In this document: positions 1 to 8,742 of the stretch, in pieces | Layout of the letters: every line of letters begins with the position of its first letter | Numbering within the stretch: position 1 is the first letter of the stretch | Origin: Tritrichomonas musculus | Taxonomy: Eukaryota; Parabasalia; Tritrichomonadida; Tritrichomonadidae | Assembly: GCA_039105265.1 (NCBI GenBank) | Contig: JAPFFF010000407.1 | Coordinates: 1 to 23,469, forward strand | Length of the DNA: 23,469 nucleotides | Direction of reading: 5' to 3' | Made by a program: the position numbers and the translations under genes | Notes under the pieces: generated by a model | Told to the model about the DNA's origin: nothing | The model's input: the letters and a program-made list of their open reading frames with translations, nothing else | Databases searched by the model: none

Positions 1-384
1 AGATAATTAGATATAAAATTATTTTTTAAAAGTGTAAAAATGAATATATTTCAAAATTTTAAAACATTTATTTAGTAAATCCCTAAAGGCGTTTGGTCCA
101 AAATCATTAAAAAAGTAATGTGCCAAATTGATCTCTTTATCTTTTATTGAATTTTATTTTTAATTCCTCTAATAATGTTTCTAATACAGTATTAGTGATA
201 ACTATTTGTACTGAACATGAAAAAATTCTAAATAAAGTATATTTACTAATCATAGAAATATAGATTAAAACTTAAAAATTGATTTTAGAATTTATTGCAT
301 TTTAACTCTTCTCAAAAAAAAATTAATTTTTATTCAAAAAGTTTTTACATGGCCTAACTGTTAAGTTACCAAAAAAAACAGTAA
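1..384. other. AT-rich leader region with no intact gene
   Basis: No open frame of useful length lies here. The minus strand between roughly 50 and 210 has short coding-like patches in more than one frame, but no intact gene or family could be recognised. The last 60 bases must hold the promoter of the TRAP-alpha-like gene. No clear initiator motif was seen there. Confidence 0.5.
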
Positions 385-1095
385 ATGTTCTTTTATTTCA
401 TCCTCGCACTCGTTTTATCAGAAGAAAAAGATGGAATCATTGGAACTCTCGGTGAGTTCCTTCCATTCGCCCCGAAATCAAAAATCGATGGTCGTGGTAT
501 ACTAATTGATTATCCCGAAAATAAAATCCCACTTCAACGATTCATCCGTTTCATCAGTTCCTTCGCCGTAACTGGAGAAGAAACTTATGGTCTTCAAAAT
601 GTTTTTGGTTATGTTACACCTGAAGAAGGTGGATCCGATTACAGAGTCAACGTTACATCTTATGGAATGAGTGGCAGACTCTCAAACGAAGATCAACCAT
701 CTTTCCTCTTCCAATGCGAATTAGTTTCCCAACTTGAACCAGGTCATGGCAACCTTGAACTTTGGGGAAAGCTTACAAACGAACAAGGTGTTAATCTTTC
801 AATCCTTCTCTTCAACGAATCTGTTGAATTTTATGAAGAAGTTAATCTTCATGACCAAATCGCTTCAGCAGTCCTTTATGTCTTCTTTGTTGGTGTTGTT
901 GGAGGAATTCTTTACTTTATTTTCTCAAAGGATAAGGCTAAAGAAACAAAGCCAGTTTCAAAGAAGAAGTCAGTTCAAGATTATGCCCAAATCCACTCCT
1001 CAGATCGCTCACGCTCCCCCTCAAGATCATCATCACCAGGATCAAAGAGAAAAGATTCTCCATCAGCTGGCAAGACAACTGCAGGCAAAAAATAA
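385..1095 (+). CDS. SSR1: Translocon-associated protein alpha-like (TRAP-alpha/SSR1)
   Basis: This is probably the alpha subunit of the translocon-associated protein complex, an ER membrane protein that sits beside the Sec61 channel and helps some precursors to translocate. The 236-residue protein has a short signal peptide (about 1-12), a lumenal domain, one membrane segment (about 160-180) and a basic cytosolic tail. The stretch before the membrane (about 123-156), with FNESVEFYEE, aligns by eye with FNQTVTVIE of animal TRAP-alpha, and the order of parts is the same. N-glycosylation sequons are visible at N89, N137 and N144. The tail (about 203-228) carries SR/SP dipeptides of the kind found in phosphorylated proteins. 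The lumenal N-terminus is shorter than in animals and lacks their long acidic stretch. The ATG is the first in frame and starts directly with the signal peptide. It is convergent with the downstream ankyrin gene. Confidence 0.72.
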   Translation: MFFYFILALVLSEEKDGIIGTLGEFLPFAPKSKIDGRGILIDYPENKIPLQRFIRFISSFAVTGEETYGLQNVFGYVTPEEGGSDYRVNVTSYGMSGRLSNEDQPSFLFQCELVSQLEPGHGNLELWGKLTNEQGVNLSILLFNESVEFYEEVNLHDQIASAVLYVFFVGVVGGILYFIFSKDKAKETKPVSKKKSVQDYAQIHSSDRSRSPSRSSSPGSKRKDSPSAGKTTAGKK

Positions 1096-1508
1096 AAATA
1101 CATAACTACTTTCACAAACAACAACAACAAATCTTACTAAACAAATTTCTTTATAAAAAAATTAAAATTCATTGTTATGCAAGATAATAATATTTTTCGT
1201 AAATATAAACTACGTATTATGAATATATTCATATGAAGCACATTTTGGAAAAAGATCTACTATTTGGCTGAACAAATTTAAATTGACAAGTTTACATATT
1301 AAAATTTCATTTATTCGTTTTTTTTATTATTCTGAGGTTAACTAATAAATGAATAATGATTTTTTATAAATAATCATTCATTAGCAATGCTTAAAGAAAG
1401 GCGCATATGCTGATTTATATTTAAATCAGCATAGTGCTGTTAAAAAAATAAATTAATCAAAAATAAATTAATAATTCATATTATTCATATTATTCATCTT
1501 AACATTTA
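1096..1508. other. Convergent intergenic spacer with a perfect hairpin
   Basis: This spacer separates the 3' ends of the TRAP-alpha-like gene and the ankyrin gene. It is AT-rich, holds no open frame, and contains the palindrome listed separately at 1406-1433. Polyadenylation of both genes should occur here. The TRAP-alpha stop is embedded in an AATAAAAATA context, which resembles the UAAA-type signal known from trichomonads. Confidence 0.5.
1406..1433. repeat. Perfect 12-bp inverted repeat (hairpin)
   Basis: The arms 1406-1417 (TATGCTGATTTA) and 1422-1433 are exact reverse complements separated by 4 bases. The repeat sits between two convergent genes, so an RNA hairpin in either 3' UTR is possible. 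It is preceded by GCGCATATG (1401-1409), a 9-mer that recurs at 6633-6641. Confidence 0.8.
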
Positions 1509-3104
1509 TTATAAGTCATCTTCAGAATCGTCAAAATTAATACTATTTTCATCAAGTTCTAATTTTTGAACAATATAACTAATGCTTCCTATTCCGGAAT
1601 TTTTAATAGAGATCAAAGCAGCTTTGAAGTTAATATCTTCTCTTTCCAAAAATATGTCAACGATATCAAAATGATTGTAAATGCAAGCTAAAGCAAGTGG
1701 AGTGTAATTAAATGTGTCCGCCTTTTCATCTGGATAAATTTCAGATTTTTCTAATAAATAACGAGTTAGGCCAATATTTCCATTTTTACAAGCATAATGA
1801 AGTGATGTATAACCTTTTGAATCAGCAAAGTTTATATCAGCGTTTCCAAGTTCGATTAAAATTCTTGCCATTTCAAAATTATTGTTCATTGAAGCATAAA
1901 TAAGAGGTGTGCATCCATTCATTACAATATCAGGTTGAATTTGGCTCATTTGTAGAAACATTTTAACAACTTCAATAAAATTGAATTGAGCAGCTGATTC
2001 TAAAAAGAATGAAGGATTACAGCCTTTGATGAGTAACTCACGCATTTCTTTAAAACTGCAATAAAATATACAGTTCGTTGAAAGTGAAGCACTGTCTATT
2101 GTTTCATGTTTGGCTTCAAATAGCCACTTGAATAGGTTATACCGATGGAAAGCTATAGAATATGGAAGAGAGCCTCGAAATGATACATTTGGAAGACTAT
2201 CTATAAGTTCAATTATTCTCTGATCTCCACCAGCAATAGCAAAATGAGGAAGTTTTTCTGTTGGTTTCACGCCATTATTCAAAAGGAAATTAAAGCAATT
2301 AAATGATCCAAAAAAAGCGCAAAATTCAATAAGTTGGCAATTTCGAACAAGTTTGTTTGATTCATATATTGATGAGGATATTTTTGAGTCGAGTTTGATC
2401 GAATTTTTGCTGAGATATTTTTGAAACTTTTCTAAATTATCTGTTCGGAGAATATGTGACAATGGATCTGGATTTTCGCCAGAAGTAGTTAATTTTTTAT
2501 GTAATTCGAAATTGTTTTTAGAAAGTGCAGAAAAATTTCGGCGTATAAAATCATTCGACATGCATATCTGATTGAATTCAAGCTGTATTTGTTTGTTTTC
2601 GCTATCGTTTTTTAAATCAAGAAGATGCATAAAATATATCGCATCATATTTGTGTCCATATAAATCTGTTAAGCATTTATCATTAGATTCAAGCTGTTTC
2701 TGGTCAATTATTTTTAAATTTAGTAGTTTTTGAATAACAAATTGAGGACAGCACTGATCCACGAGGCCTATGGTTGATAAATTTGGACTAATCTGTTGAT
2801 GAAAAAGCGCTTTTACGAATGATGGTATAAGAATAACCTGAGAATTGTTTTTTCTTTGGACTTCATCATGTTTTTTGAGAAAGTTGAGGTAAAAATCAAT
2901 TTTGTTTGTATTTGTATATATTTTACTAAGAAGAGTTCTAGCAAAAATGTGAATAGATGAACTATTGAGAAAGTCGATACACGATTTCATAATAATTTCA
3001 AAATTTTCATCAGAAAGAGAATCAACTAGCTCTTCGCACTGTAACATTCTTTTAAAATCTGGACTCTGAAGAAATGCATGATCAGATGCTGCTTCTTCAT
3101 CCAT
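1509..3104 (-). CDS. Ankyrin-repeat protein with DUF3447-type core
   Basis: This 531-residue protein belongs to the large trichomonad ankyrin family; its partner and function are unknown. The N-terminal half (about 1-240) is helical and shows no domain I recognise. Residues about 255-335 form the DUF3447-type core: ...FLLNNGVKP, then FAIAGG (288-293), then a YSIAFHRYNLFKWLFE stretch. At least three clear ankyrin repeats follow, with TPL/TSLH starts at about 399, 433 and 468 (for example NGCTPLIYASMNNNFEMAR). The C-terminus is acidic (DDSEDDL). The chosen ATG is 75 bp from the divergent start of the beta-propeller gene, which leaves little room for an extension. A role as a cytosolic protein-binding scaffold is inferred from the fold only. 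Confidence 0.85.
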   Translation of the reverse strand: MDEEAASDHAFLQSPDFKRMLQCEELVDSLSDENFEIIMKSCIDFLNSSSIHIFARTLLSKIYTNTNKIDFYLNFLKKHDEVQRKNNSQVILIPSFVKALFHQQISPNLSTIGLVDQCCPQFVIQKLLNLKIIDQKQLESNDKCLTDLYGHKYDAIYFMHLLDLKNDSENKQIQLEFNQICMSNDFIRRNFSALSKNNFELHKKLTTSGENPDPLSHILRTDNLEKFQKYLSKNSIKLDSKISSSIYESNKLVRNCQLIEFCAFFGSFNCFNFLLNNGVKPTEKLPHFAIAGGDQRIIELIDSLPNVSFRGSLPYSIAFHRYNLFKWLFEAKHETIDSASLSTNCIFYCSFKEMRELLIKGCNPSFFLESAAQFNFIEVVKMFLQMSQIQPDIVMNGCTPLIYASMNNNFEMARILIELGNADINFADSKGYTSLHYACKNGNIGLTRYLLEKSEIYPDEKADTFNYTPLALACIYNHFDIVDIFLEREDINFKAALISIKNSGIGSISYIVQKLELDENSINFDDSEDDL

Positions 3105-3179
3105 TTTTCAAATTAAACGGTCACAAAAGCACGTTTGAAAAAAAAATATTGATTTTTCAAGCTCATCTTTCATGAGAAG
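3105..3179. promoter_or_regulatory. Compact 75-bp divergent promoter region
   Basis: The ankyrin gene (-) and the beta-propeller gene (+) start 75 bp apart, so their promoters must share this stretch. It contains an A9 tract and a TTTCATGAG stretch 8 bases before the plus-strand ATG. That stretch resembles, but does not exactly match, the trichomonad initiator TCAY(T/A). No TATA box is evident. Confidence 0.5.
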
Positions 3180-5426
3180 ATGAGAAAACTTCAAGCGTTT
3201 GATACCTTTGGTGAATTGAATCATGGTTTTCATGAAGGGACATCACTTTTGATACATACCAAAAACGAGCAAATTACTTTTTATGATTTTAATTCTTTAG
3301 ATGAAATTACTCGTGTATCATTTAAACAGACAATAGCGCGTACATTAATACCTATTATGAATAGGCAAAATAGTTTTAGAGGGATTGTTGTTACAGAAGA
3401 TCAAATGGCGCATCTTATTCTAATGAAGCAAAAACAAATTGAAAAAGCAGCATATATTGATTTAAAACAGCCATTAACTTTATGTTATACAATCCTTCTT
3501 GATGCACCATTGCATTGTTATGTTCTATTTGAAAATGGGGTTTCTGCTCTCATCTCCAAAAAGAAAACTGAATTAGTTCAGTCTAGTTGGCCACCCAAAA
3601 CAATGATACGAGTTGCTCATATGGAGCCTTATCATCAATTTCATGGTCAGCATTTAATTTCAGAAAATTCAGCAGGATTTCTTGTGTATCATTATGCAGG
3701 CGATACATGTCAAATTACATCATGGATTATGCTTTTTCCAAGTAGGCGCATTATTAATGGTCCTTTTTCTATGCAAATTAACCCAAATTCAATCTTTTTA
3801 TCGCCATATTACTTTCTACATGATAGAGAATTGTATTCAATTCAATCTTTAAAAAAAATTGGTACATTAGAAAAAGATGCTTATTGTTGTTCTACTTATT
3901 TAGGTGAATCAACAATACTTTCTGATTCAGATGGATTATTAATAAAAATTTATGACGACAAAATTGAAAAATTGAGAGAGCTTTCTTCACCGCCTCTTCG
4001 AGTTGAATATAATGGAGAGAAATATGTTTATTTAACAATGAATGGATTAATTAATGATAAACTTAATATTGGAGTTCAATTTCCTTTATCATCATGGGCA
4101 AGTTTTTTTGTATATGGTGGTTTTCCAAAAGTGATTCCAGCTCCACTTTATCAAGCTCCTCAACCAAATCCTACTGCTGTAAAAATAGATGAAACAAGTG
4201 TTACTTCAAAATCTGGTGGGAAATGGACACCACCACATAAAATTGTTTCATCTGATTCTGTCCGTGTAGGCCAATATGACTTTTTTATTGCTGCTACTGC
4301 AGGAACAATACATATATTAAAATCACATTTAAAAAACCCATCAATATTACCAGTTACAGAGTTTAATTGGGATACTCCTATATCAGCTGTTTCGATTAAT
4401 TCCAGATTATATGTGGTTGCTAGTGCTGATAATCCAATCAAAGTTCAGCAATACAGTGGTGATGAATATACTTTCTCATTTGAATCCTCATTATGTATTA
4501 GTTTAGCATTATCTGAAAATTATTTAGCTGCAGGTTTTATTGGAGGGTCTTTTCTTTTATTATCATTAAAAGAAAAATCGCAACTCCTTTCAATGTGGCC
4601 TTTCAGAGTACCTGTAACAAAAGTAACTAGCGTAGAAAATGACTGTTTTTTGGTTCAATGGGGAAATTCTATTGCAAAAATAAGTTCTAATTCAATTCAA
4701 TGGATAAAGCTTCCTACATTTCCAGGTTCTATGACAGCGACCCTAAGTAAACAAGGTATCCTTTCACTTGCAAAGCCAACATCTGTTGATGTTTACTTGT
4801 TTGCTGATAGTTCCTTAATGGCACAAATCCCACAAAGAGTTGTTGGATTATGTGTTAATGATAGACGAACATATATGCTAACATTTAAAAACGAAGTTGT
4901 TGTTCTACATTATCATGGCACTCTAAAGGTTGATGCGCAGTTCATTATTGATGTTGATAATCCTTTCGCCATTCTAGCATCAAATGAAATTTTATACGTT
5001 ATTTGTCAAAAATGTATTACAACATTTGATAAAACTGGAAAATTAATTGATAATATTGAACTTCAATTAAAACCAAGATTTTATGATTCTGCATCCAAAG
5101 GAATTTTTATTGTTATGCATAAATCAATTTGGTATGTTCAAAGCAAAGATAACATTAAAAAAATTCCTTCTGACTTTACTGATATATGTGGATTTAGTGC
5201 TGTTGATGACTCAAGATATGTTATTGCGTCAAACGGAAGAACTTATTATGTAGATCATAGTCCTGCAAAACCAATCGTTTCTGCTCTTTCAAAATATGAT
5301 AAACCCCTTTTAGGGATTAAATGTTACGCATCAACAGTGGGTGGGAAAATTGACTCACTTTTTTTATTATTTAATGATCATTCATTTTCACAAAGGCAAT
5401 TGCCATCATTGAAACCAAAAACCTGA
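3180..5426 (+). CDS. Orphan beta-propeller (WD40-like) protein
   Basis: The function of this 748-residue protein is not recognised. The sequence is dominated by short beta-strand-like blocks separated by turns, with recurring patterns such as F-V-A-A-T-A-G-T-I-H-I-L-K (about 369-381), LAAGFIGGSFLLLSL (about 450-464) and YVIASNGRTYYVDH near 684. This is what one expects from two degenerate WD40-type propellers. Classical WD dipeptides and GH pairs are mostly missing. A Pro-rich linker near 320-352 (APLYQAPQPNP, then SGGKW) separates the two halves. There is no signal peptide, membrane segment or obvious helical solenoid after the propellers, so it is unlike full-length coat, IFT or HOPS subunits. 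It may be a trafficking or cilium-related scaffold, but that is a guess. The start is the first ATG after the divergent spacer. Confidence 0.7.
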   Translation: MRKLQAFDTFGELNHGFHEGTSLLIHTKNEQITFYDFNSLDEITRVSFKQTIARTLIPIMNRQNSFRGIVVTEDQMAHLILMKQKQIEKAAYIDLKQPLTLCYTILLDAPLHCYVLFENGVSALISKKKTELVQSSWPPKTMIRVAHMEPYHQFHGQHLISENSAGFLVYHYAGDTCQITSWIMLFPSRRIINGPFSMQINPNSIFLSPYYFLHDRELYSIQSLKKIGTLEKDAYCCSTYLGESTILSDSDGLLIKIYDDKIEKLRELSSPPLRVEYNGEKYVYLTMNGLINDKLNIGVQFPLSSWASFFVYGGFPKVIPAPLYQAPQPNPTAVKIDETSVTSKSGGKWTPPHKIVSSDSVRVGQYDFFIAATAGTIHILKSHLKNPSILPVTEFNWDTPISAVSINSRLYVVASADNPIKVQQYSGDEYTFSFESSLCISLALSENYLAAGFIGGSFLLLSLKEKSQLLSMWPFRVPVTKVTSVENDCFLVQWGNSIAKISSNSIQWIKLPTFPGSMTATLSKQGILSLAKPTSVDVYLFADSSLMAQIPQRVVGLCVNDRRTYMLTFKNEVVVLHYHGTLKVDAQFIIDVDNPFAILASNEILYVICQKCITTFDKTGKLIDNIELQLKPRFYDSASKGIFIVMHKSIWYVQSKDNIKKIPSDFTDICGFSAVDDSRYVIASNGRTYYVDHSPAKPIVSALSKYDKPLLGIKCYASTVGGKIDSLFLLFNDHSFSQRQLPSLKPKT

Positions 5427-5539
5427 AATTTTTATTTTGAATATTATTTATATATACTTATATTATATTAAATATTTTTGTCTTTTTACAATTTATTAAT
5501 AACAATTTTATAGTAACAGTGAATAAATAATAAATAATG

Positions 5540-6478
5540 TCATGACGATTCTGAACTATAATCATTTTCTGATTTTCTTTTTCTTTTTTTAGTTTCAGAT
5601 TCGCTTCTTCTGCTATGATGTGATCTACTATCTGATGCCTTTGAAGAAGAATGATGTGATTTACGCTTAAATTTTATTATGGGTTTTTGTTGTATATATT
5701 CATAGTATTCTGTATCATAATGAATAGCACCGGTTTCGTTGTTACTGTCAATAATCGTTGATGCTTTGACTTTTTCTTTGGTTGGTATTTGGCTGTCAAT
5801 AAAGCTATCCAATTGAGGATTTTTGGCTTTTGAACGTAATTGTTTATAGGCTTCTTCCTTAGTTCGTTCAGCAAATTTTAATTTTTCAGTTAAGTCCGAT
5901 ATTATCATGTCTCTTGCTCTAATATCTTTATTAAGAAGACTGATTCGAGCTTCGTATTGAGCAGCTTGTGATGTAGATTGGGTTTGTGGTGGTTGTGGTT
6001 GTGCCGGTGGTTGTTGCAGTGCAGCTGAAGTATTTAGCTTTGAAAGAAGAATTTCAACAGCCATTTGAAGAATTAGAAAAGCGTGTAATGCTGACCGTGA
6101 TCCGAATTGTTTCATATCTTCTTGTGTAATATTTGCGAATGCAATAGGTTGCATTAAATATTCTATTGACGCTGTATCTCCAGTTCTTGCAATAGTTCCA
6201 ACATCAACATTTGCGATTAAATCCCAATTCATTTTATTAATTCTTCGAAGAAAAGTAAAAGGTGGAGGCTGTGGTTGTTGAGGCATTTGCATGAATTGCT
6301 GTTCTGGAGAATAAAAATTGTATAAAGCTGGATCAGGTGGCAAGTATCCTTCTTCTGGTTCCATTTCCATTCCTGCTTGTGGCTGCATATCAGGCGAAAA
6401 GTAATTGCAATTAAATGGATTAGGAGCGGCGCAATAAGGCTGATTCGATGGCGCTCCTGGATGCTGTGGGGCAAACAT
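5540..6478 (-). CDS. DZIP1: DZIP1/Iguana-like basal-body protein
   Basis: This 312-residue protein is probably a homologue of DZIP1 (Iguana), which works at the ciliary basal body and transition zone in animals. After a Pro/Gln-rich N-terminus (1-72), residues about 73-150 match the Dzip-like N-terminal domain by eye: FTFLRRINKMNWDLIANVDV resembles the animal FRFR.R...DWR.L..VDVD pattern. A segment aligning with the LLK..RL.QL.IEYLL helix follows (about 129-150). A Gln/Pro linker comes next, then a coiled coil (about 173-220), and finally a basic, Ser-rich tail (about 266-312). The C2H2 zinc finger that follows the coiled coil in animal DZIP1 is absent and the protein is far shorter. It is convergent with the beta-propeller gene (113 bp between stops) and divergent from the AGC kinase gene. 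Confidence 0.66.
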   Translation of the reverse strand: MFAPQHPGAPSNQPYCAAPNPFNCNYFSPDMQPQAGMEMEPEEGYLPPDPALYNFYSPEQQFMQMPQQPQPPPFTFLRRINKMNWDLIANVDVGTIARTGDTASIEYLMQPIAFANITQEDMKQFGSRSALHAFLILQMAVEILLSKLNTSAALQQPPAQPQPPQTQSTSQAAQYEARISLLNKDIRARDMIISDLTEKLKFAERTKEEAYKQLRSKAKNPQLDSFIDSQIPTKEKVKASTIIDSNNETGAIHYDTEYYEYIQQKPIIKFKRKSHHSSSKASDSRSHHSRRSESETKKRKRKSENDYSSESS

Positions 6479-6603
6479 TCGTTTATAAAATATAACCGCT
6501 TTATTTTTCTTTAATATTTGACCTTTGGGATTAGTATTTGAAAAGAATCTAAAAAAGTTTAAAATCTTATTCGTTATAATTGCAATTTAGAAAAATTCCG
6601 GAA

Positions 6604-6661
6604 AACTCATATGGATATTAGATTTTCAAAAAGCGCATATGGACTTTATCCAATATGAGTT
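6604..6661. repeat. Short spaced inverted repeat
   Basis: AACTCATATGG (6604-6614) is mirrored by CCAATATGAGTT (6650-6661) with one extra base in the right arm. The 35-base spacer contains GCGCATATG (6633-6641), the same 9-mer seen beside the hairpin at 1406. It lies about 130-180 bp upstream of the DZIP1-like start, so a regulatory role is conceivable but unproven. Confidence 0.6.
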
Positions 6662-6901
6662 AATTGATGAGATTTTCATTGTTTCAAATCGAACCAGTTT
6701 TTTTTCCATAATTATCCATACGATTTAACAATGATATAATTTTATTTTAAAATGTTTTTAAGCTTATTAAATGCTTTAATATGTGTTTTAAGATAAAAAT
6801 CTAAATATATTTGTAAATATATTTTTAGTAAAGTTCATTGAAAAAAAAATTTTTGTAAAGAAAAATTCGAAAATCCTTTCAAATATTTAAATAAATCGTA
6901 A

Positions 6902-7106
6902 ACCTTGTTTTTTTATTTGCACCTTCCATTTAAATTAAAATTGCATTATATTGATAACCACCCATTTATATTAATTTTAAAATTATAAATAATATACTAC
7001 ATTATATAAATTATTTAAATTATGCATACATTTTTTTTGAAACCTATTTATTAATGAAGAAAATATAGTTTATTTTGAATAGGAGGTGCAAATAAAAAAA
7101 CAAAGT
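6902..7106. mobile_element. MITE-like element with 23-bp terminal inverted repeats
   Basis: The left arm (6902-6924) and the right arm (7084-7106) are reverse complements with one mismatch. Twenty consecutive bases match exactly, including the less AT-biased core TTTATTTGCACCT, and the match continues inward for a few bases after a one-base shift. The 205-bp unit has no coding capacity and an AT-rich interior. This is the structure of a non-autonomous DNA transposon. No clean target-site duplication is visible; TA or similar is possible. It inserted between two divergent genes. Confidence 0.6.
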
Positions 7107-7122
7107 ATATAGCCACTCAACT

Positions 7123-7130
<8 letters not shown>

Positions 7131-7157
<27 letters not shown>
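7131..7157 (+). repeat. A27 homopolymer tract
   Basis: There are twenty-seven consecutive A bases 25 bp beyond the MITE-like element and about 125 bp upstream of the kinase start. It may be a nucleosome-excluding promoter tract. The length may be affected by sequencing or assembly slippage. Confidence 0.85.
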
Positions 7158-7281
7158 TATTATAAAACTCAAATATTAATTATTCCAACAAAAATATTAT
7201 TTTATTATAATCTTATTTGAATGAAAGATTAATTAAAAAGAATTTAAAAGATTGTAAAGTTCAGAAATCTTTTTAGAGCGA

Positions 7282-8538
7282 ATGAATGAAACATCAGACG
7301 AAGAACCAACAATTTCAGGGAAACTAAAGCATCGTAATAAGCTTCATTTTGCACAAGATCGCTATTATTGGCTCTTTGGAAAAACTCTTAAAATATCTTC
7401 AACTTCGTCTTTAAAAGATGCTACAAAAGAGATCAGAATTGAAAAATCAACTGTCATCAATCTTATTGACAAAGGAAAATATTTTGAAATGACAATCGAA
7501 ACAGAAAAAGGTCCTTATGTTTTGATGGGATCTAGAAATGATGTTGTACCTTGCTTTTGCGCTTTAAGCAATTGTAAAAACTTAGGATTATCTATGGAAG
7601 ACTTTGAAATTATATGTGTTTTAGGAAAAGGTTTTTTTGGAAAAGTTTTAAAGGTACGAAAGAAAGATAATAATACATTATACGCTATAAAAACAATTCG
7701 TAAAAAGAAGTTAATTGAAGAAAATTCAGTTAGTACAATAACTGCTGAACGAAGCCTGACTTTAATTCAAAATAATCCTTTTATAATTAAACTTTGTTTT
7801 GCTTTTCAAAATCCTCACAAATTCTATTTAGGAATGGAGTATGCTGAAGGTGGGGAACTTTTACATTACTTAAGACAATTTCCTATCATCCCTATCGATG
7901 ATACAAGATTATATATTGCAGAAATCATATGTGCACTAGAGCATCTTCATAAAAATAATGTCATATATCGTGATTTAAAGCCATCAAACATTTTGCTTGA
8001 CAATTCAGGCCATATTAAAATTACAGATTTTGGGTTATCCAAAAATGTAAGCGATTCGGATGGATTAGCAGCAACATTTTGCGGAACTTTTGAATATATG
8101 GCGCCAGAGATTATTCAGCATCTTGAGTATGATTATAAAGTTGATATTTGGTCACTAGGTGTTGTTTTTTATGAAATTTTAAATGGCGAAACTCCATTTT
8201 ATGCCGAAAATCAGGAAGAACTTTTTAATAATATTATAAATAAAGAGGTAAAGTTTTCAAAGTTCATGCACCGCCAAGCTTCAAATTTAATTAAAAAGTT
8301 TCTAAATAAAAACCCTGCTAATAGACCTACTTTTGAAGAAATAAAAGCTGATCCCTTTTTTAGTAAGCTCAAATGGGATGATGTTCTGGCTAAAAAAAAT
8401 CAGCCTGCTCATCTAAATGAAAATTGCTTTGGTGCAGATGATGATGAATATGAACCACCCGTTGATTCTTTAGTAACGTCACGAGATATTTCAAACAACA
8501 ATTTAGAGATCCCAGGGTTTTCTTTTGGATTCACATAA
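7282..8538 (+). CDS. PH-domain AGC (Akt-like) protein kinase
   Basis: This is a Ser/Thr kinase of the AGC group with the Akt layout. Residues about 8-100 form a PH-like domain, and the kinase domain runs from about 108 to 360. Visible catalytic features are the Gly loop GKGFFG (115-120), K137, helix-C E156, YRDLKPSN (D231), DFG (249-251) and the T-loop TFCGTFEYMAPE with T265 as the predicted PDK1 site. The C-terminus ends with IPGFSFGFT, which matches the hydrophobic motif FPQFSY of Akt (S414 as phospho-acceptor). The usual PIP3-binding K-x(n)-K/R-x-R of the PH domain is not intact: the segment reads AQDRYYWL. The turn-motif Ser/Thr-Pro is also not evident. All catalytic residues are present, so it should be active. 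It is convergent with the MKK gene, 204 bp between stops. Confidence 0.88.
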   Translation: MNETSDEEPTISGKLKHRNKLHFAQDRYYWLFGKTLKISSTSSLKDATKEIRIEKSTVINLIDKGKYFEMTIETEKGPYVLMGSRNDVVPCFCALSNCKNLGLSMEDFEIICVLGKGFFGKVLKVRKKDNNTLYAIKTIRKKKLIEENSVSTITAERSLTLIQNNPFIIKLCFAFQNPHKFYLGMEYAEGGELLHYLRQFPIIPIDDTRLYIAEIICALEHLHKNNVIYRDLKPSNILLDNSGHIKITDFGLSKNVSDSDGLAATFCGTFEYMAPEIIQHLEYDYKVDIWSLGVVFYEILNGETPFYAENQEELFNNIINKEVKFSKFMHRQASNLIKKFLNKNPANRPTFEEIKADPFFSKLKWDDVLAKKNQPAHLNENCFGADDDEYEPPVDSLVTSRDISNNNLEIPGFSFGFT

Positions 8539-8742
8539 TATGTTTATTTTTTTAAATCGTTATCAGTTTGTAAATAATTAAAAGGAATTTGTTGATATAT
8601 CCATTAATTGTTATATTTCATTGCTTGTGAGTTTAAAAAAAAAAGAAAAAAGATTAATTTGAAAAAAAAAATAAATGACCAAGATATATTTACTAAGAAA
8701 TATGCTCTTTCATTTTAATAATTGAACAATTTTTAGCAGAAT

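Larger units (their letters stand above)
6479..7281. other. 803-bp divergent spacer, very AT-rich
   Basis: This region lies between the starts of the DZIP1-like gene (-) and the AGC kinase gene (+). It holds no open frame. It contains a broken palindrome at 6604-6661, a terminal-inverted-repeat element at 6902-7106 and a 27-base A run at 7131-7157, all listed separately. The kinase promoter is presumably confined to the last 120 bases. Confidence 0.6.

Noticed and set aside
4160-4441. 93-codon antisense frame inside the beta-propeller gene
   Set aside because: It has no recognisable protein features and lies fully within a well-supported gene.
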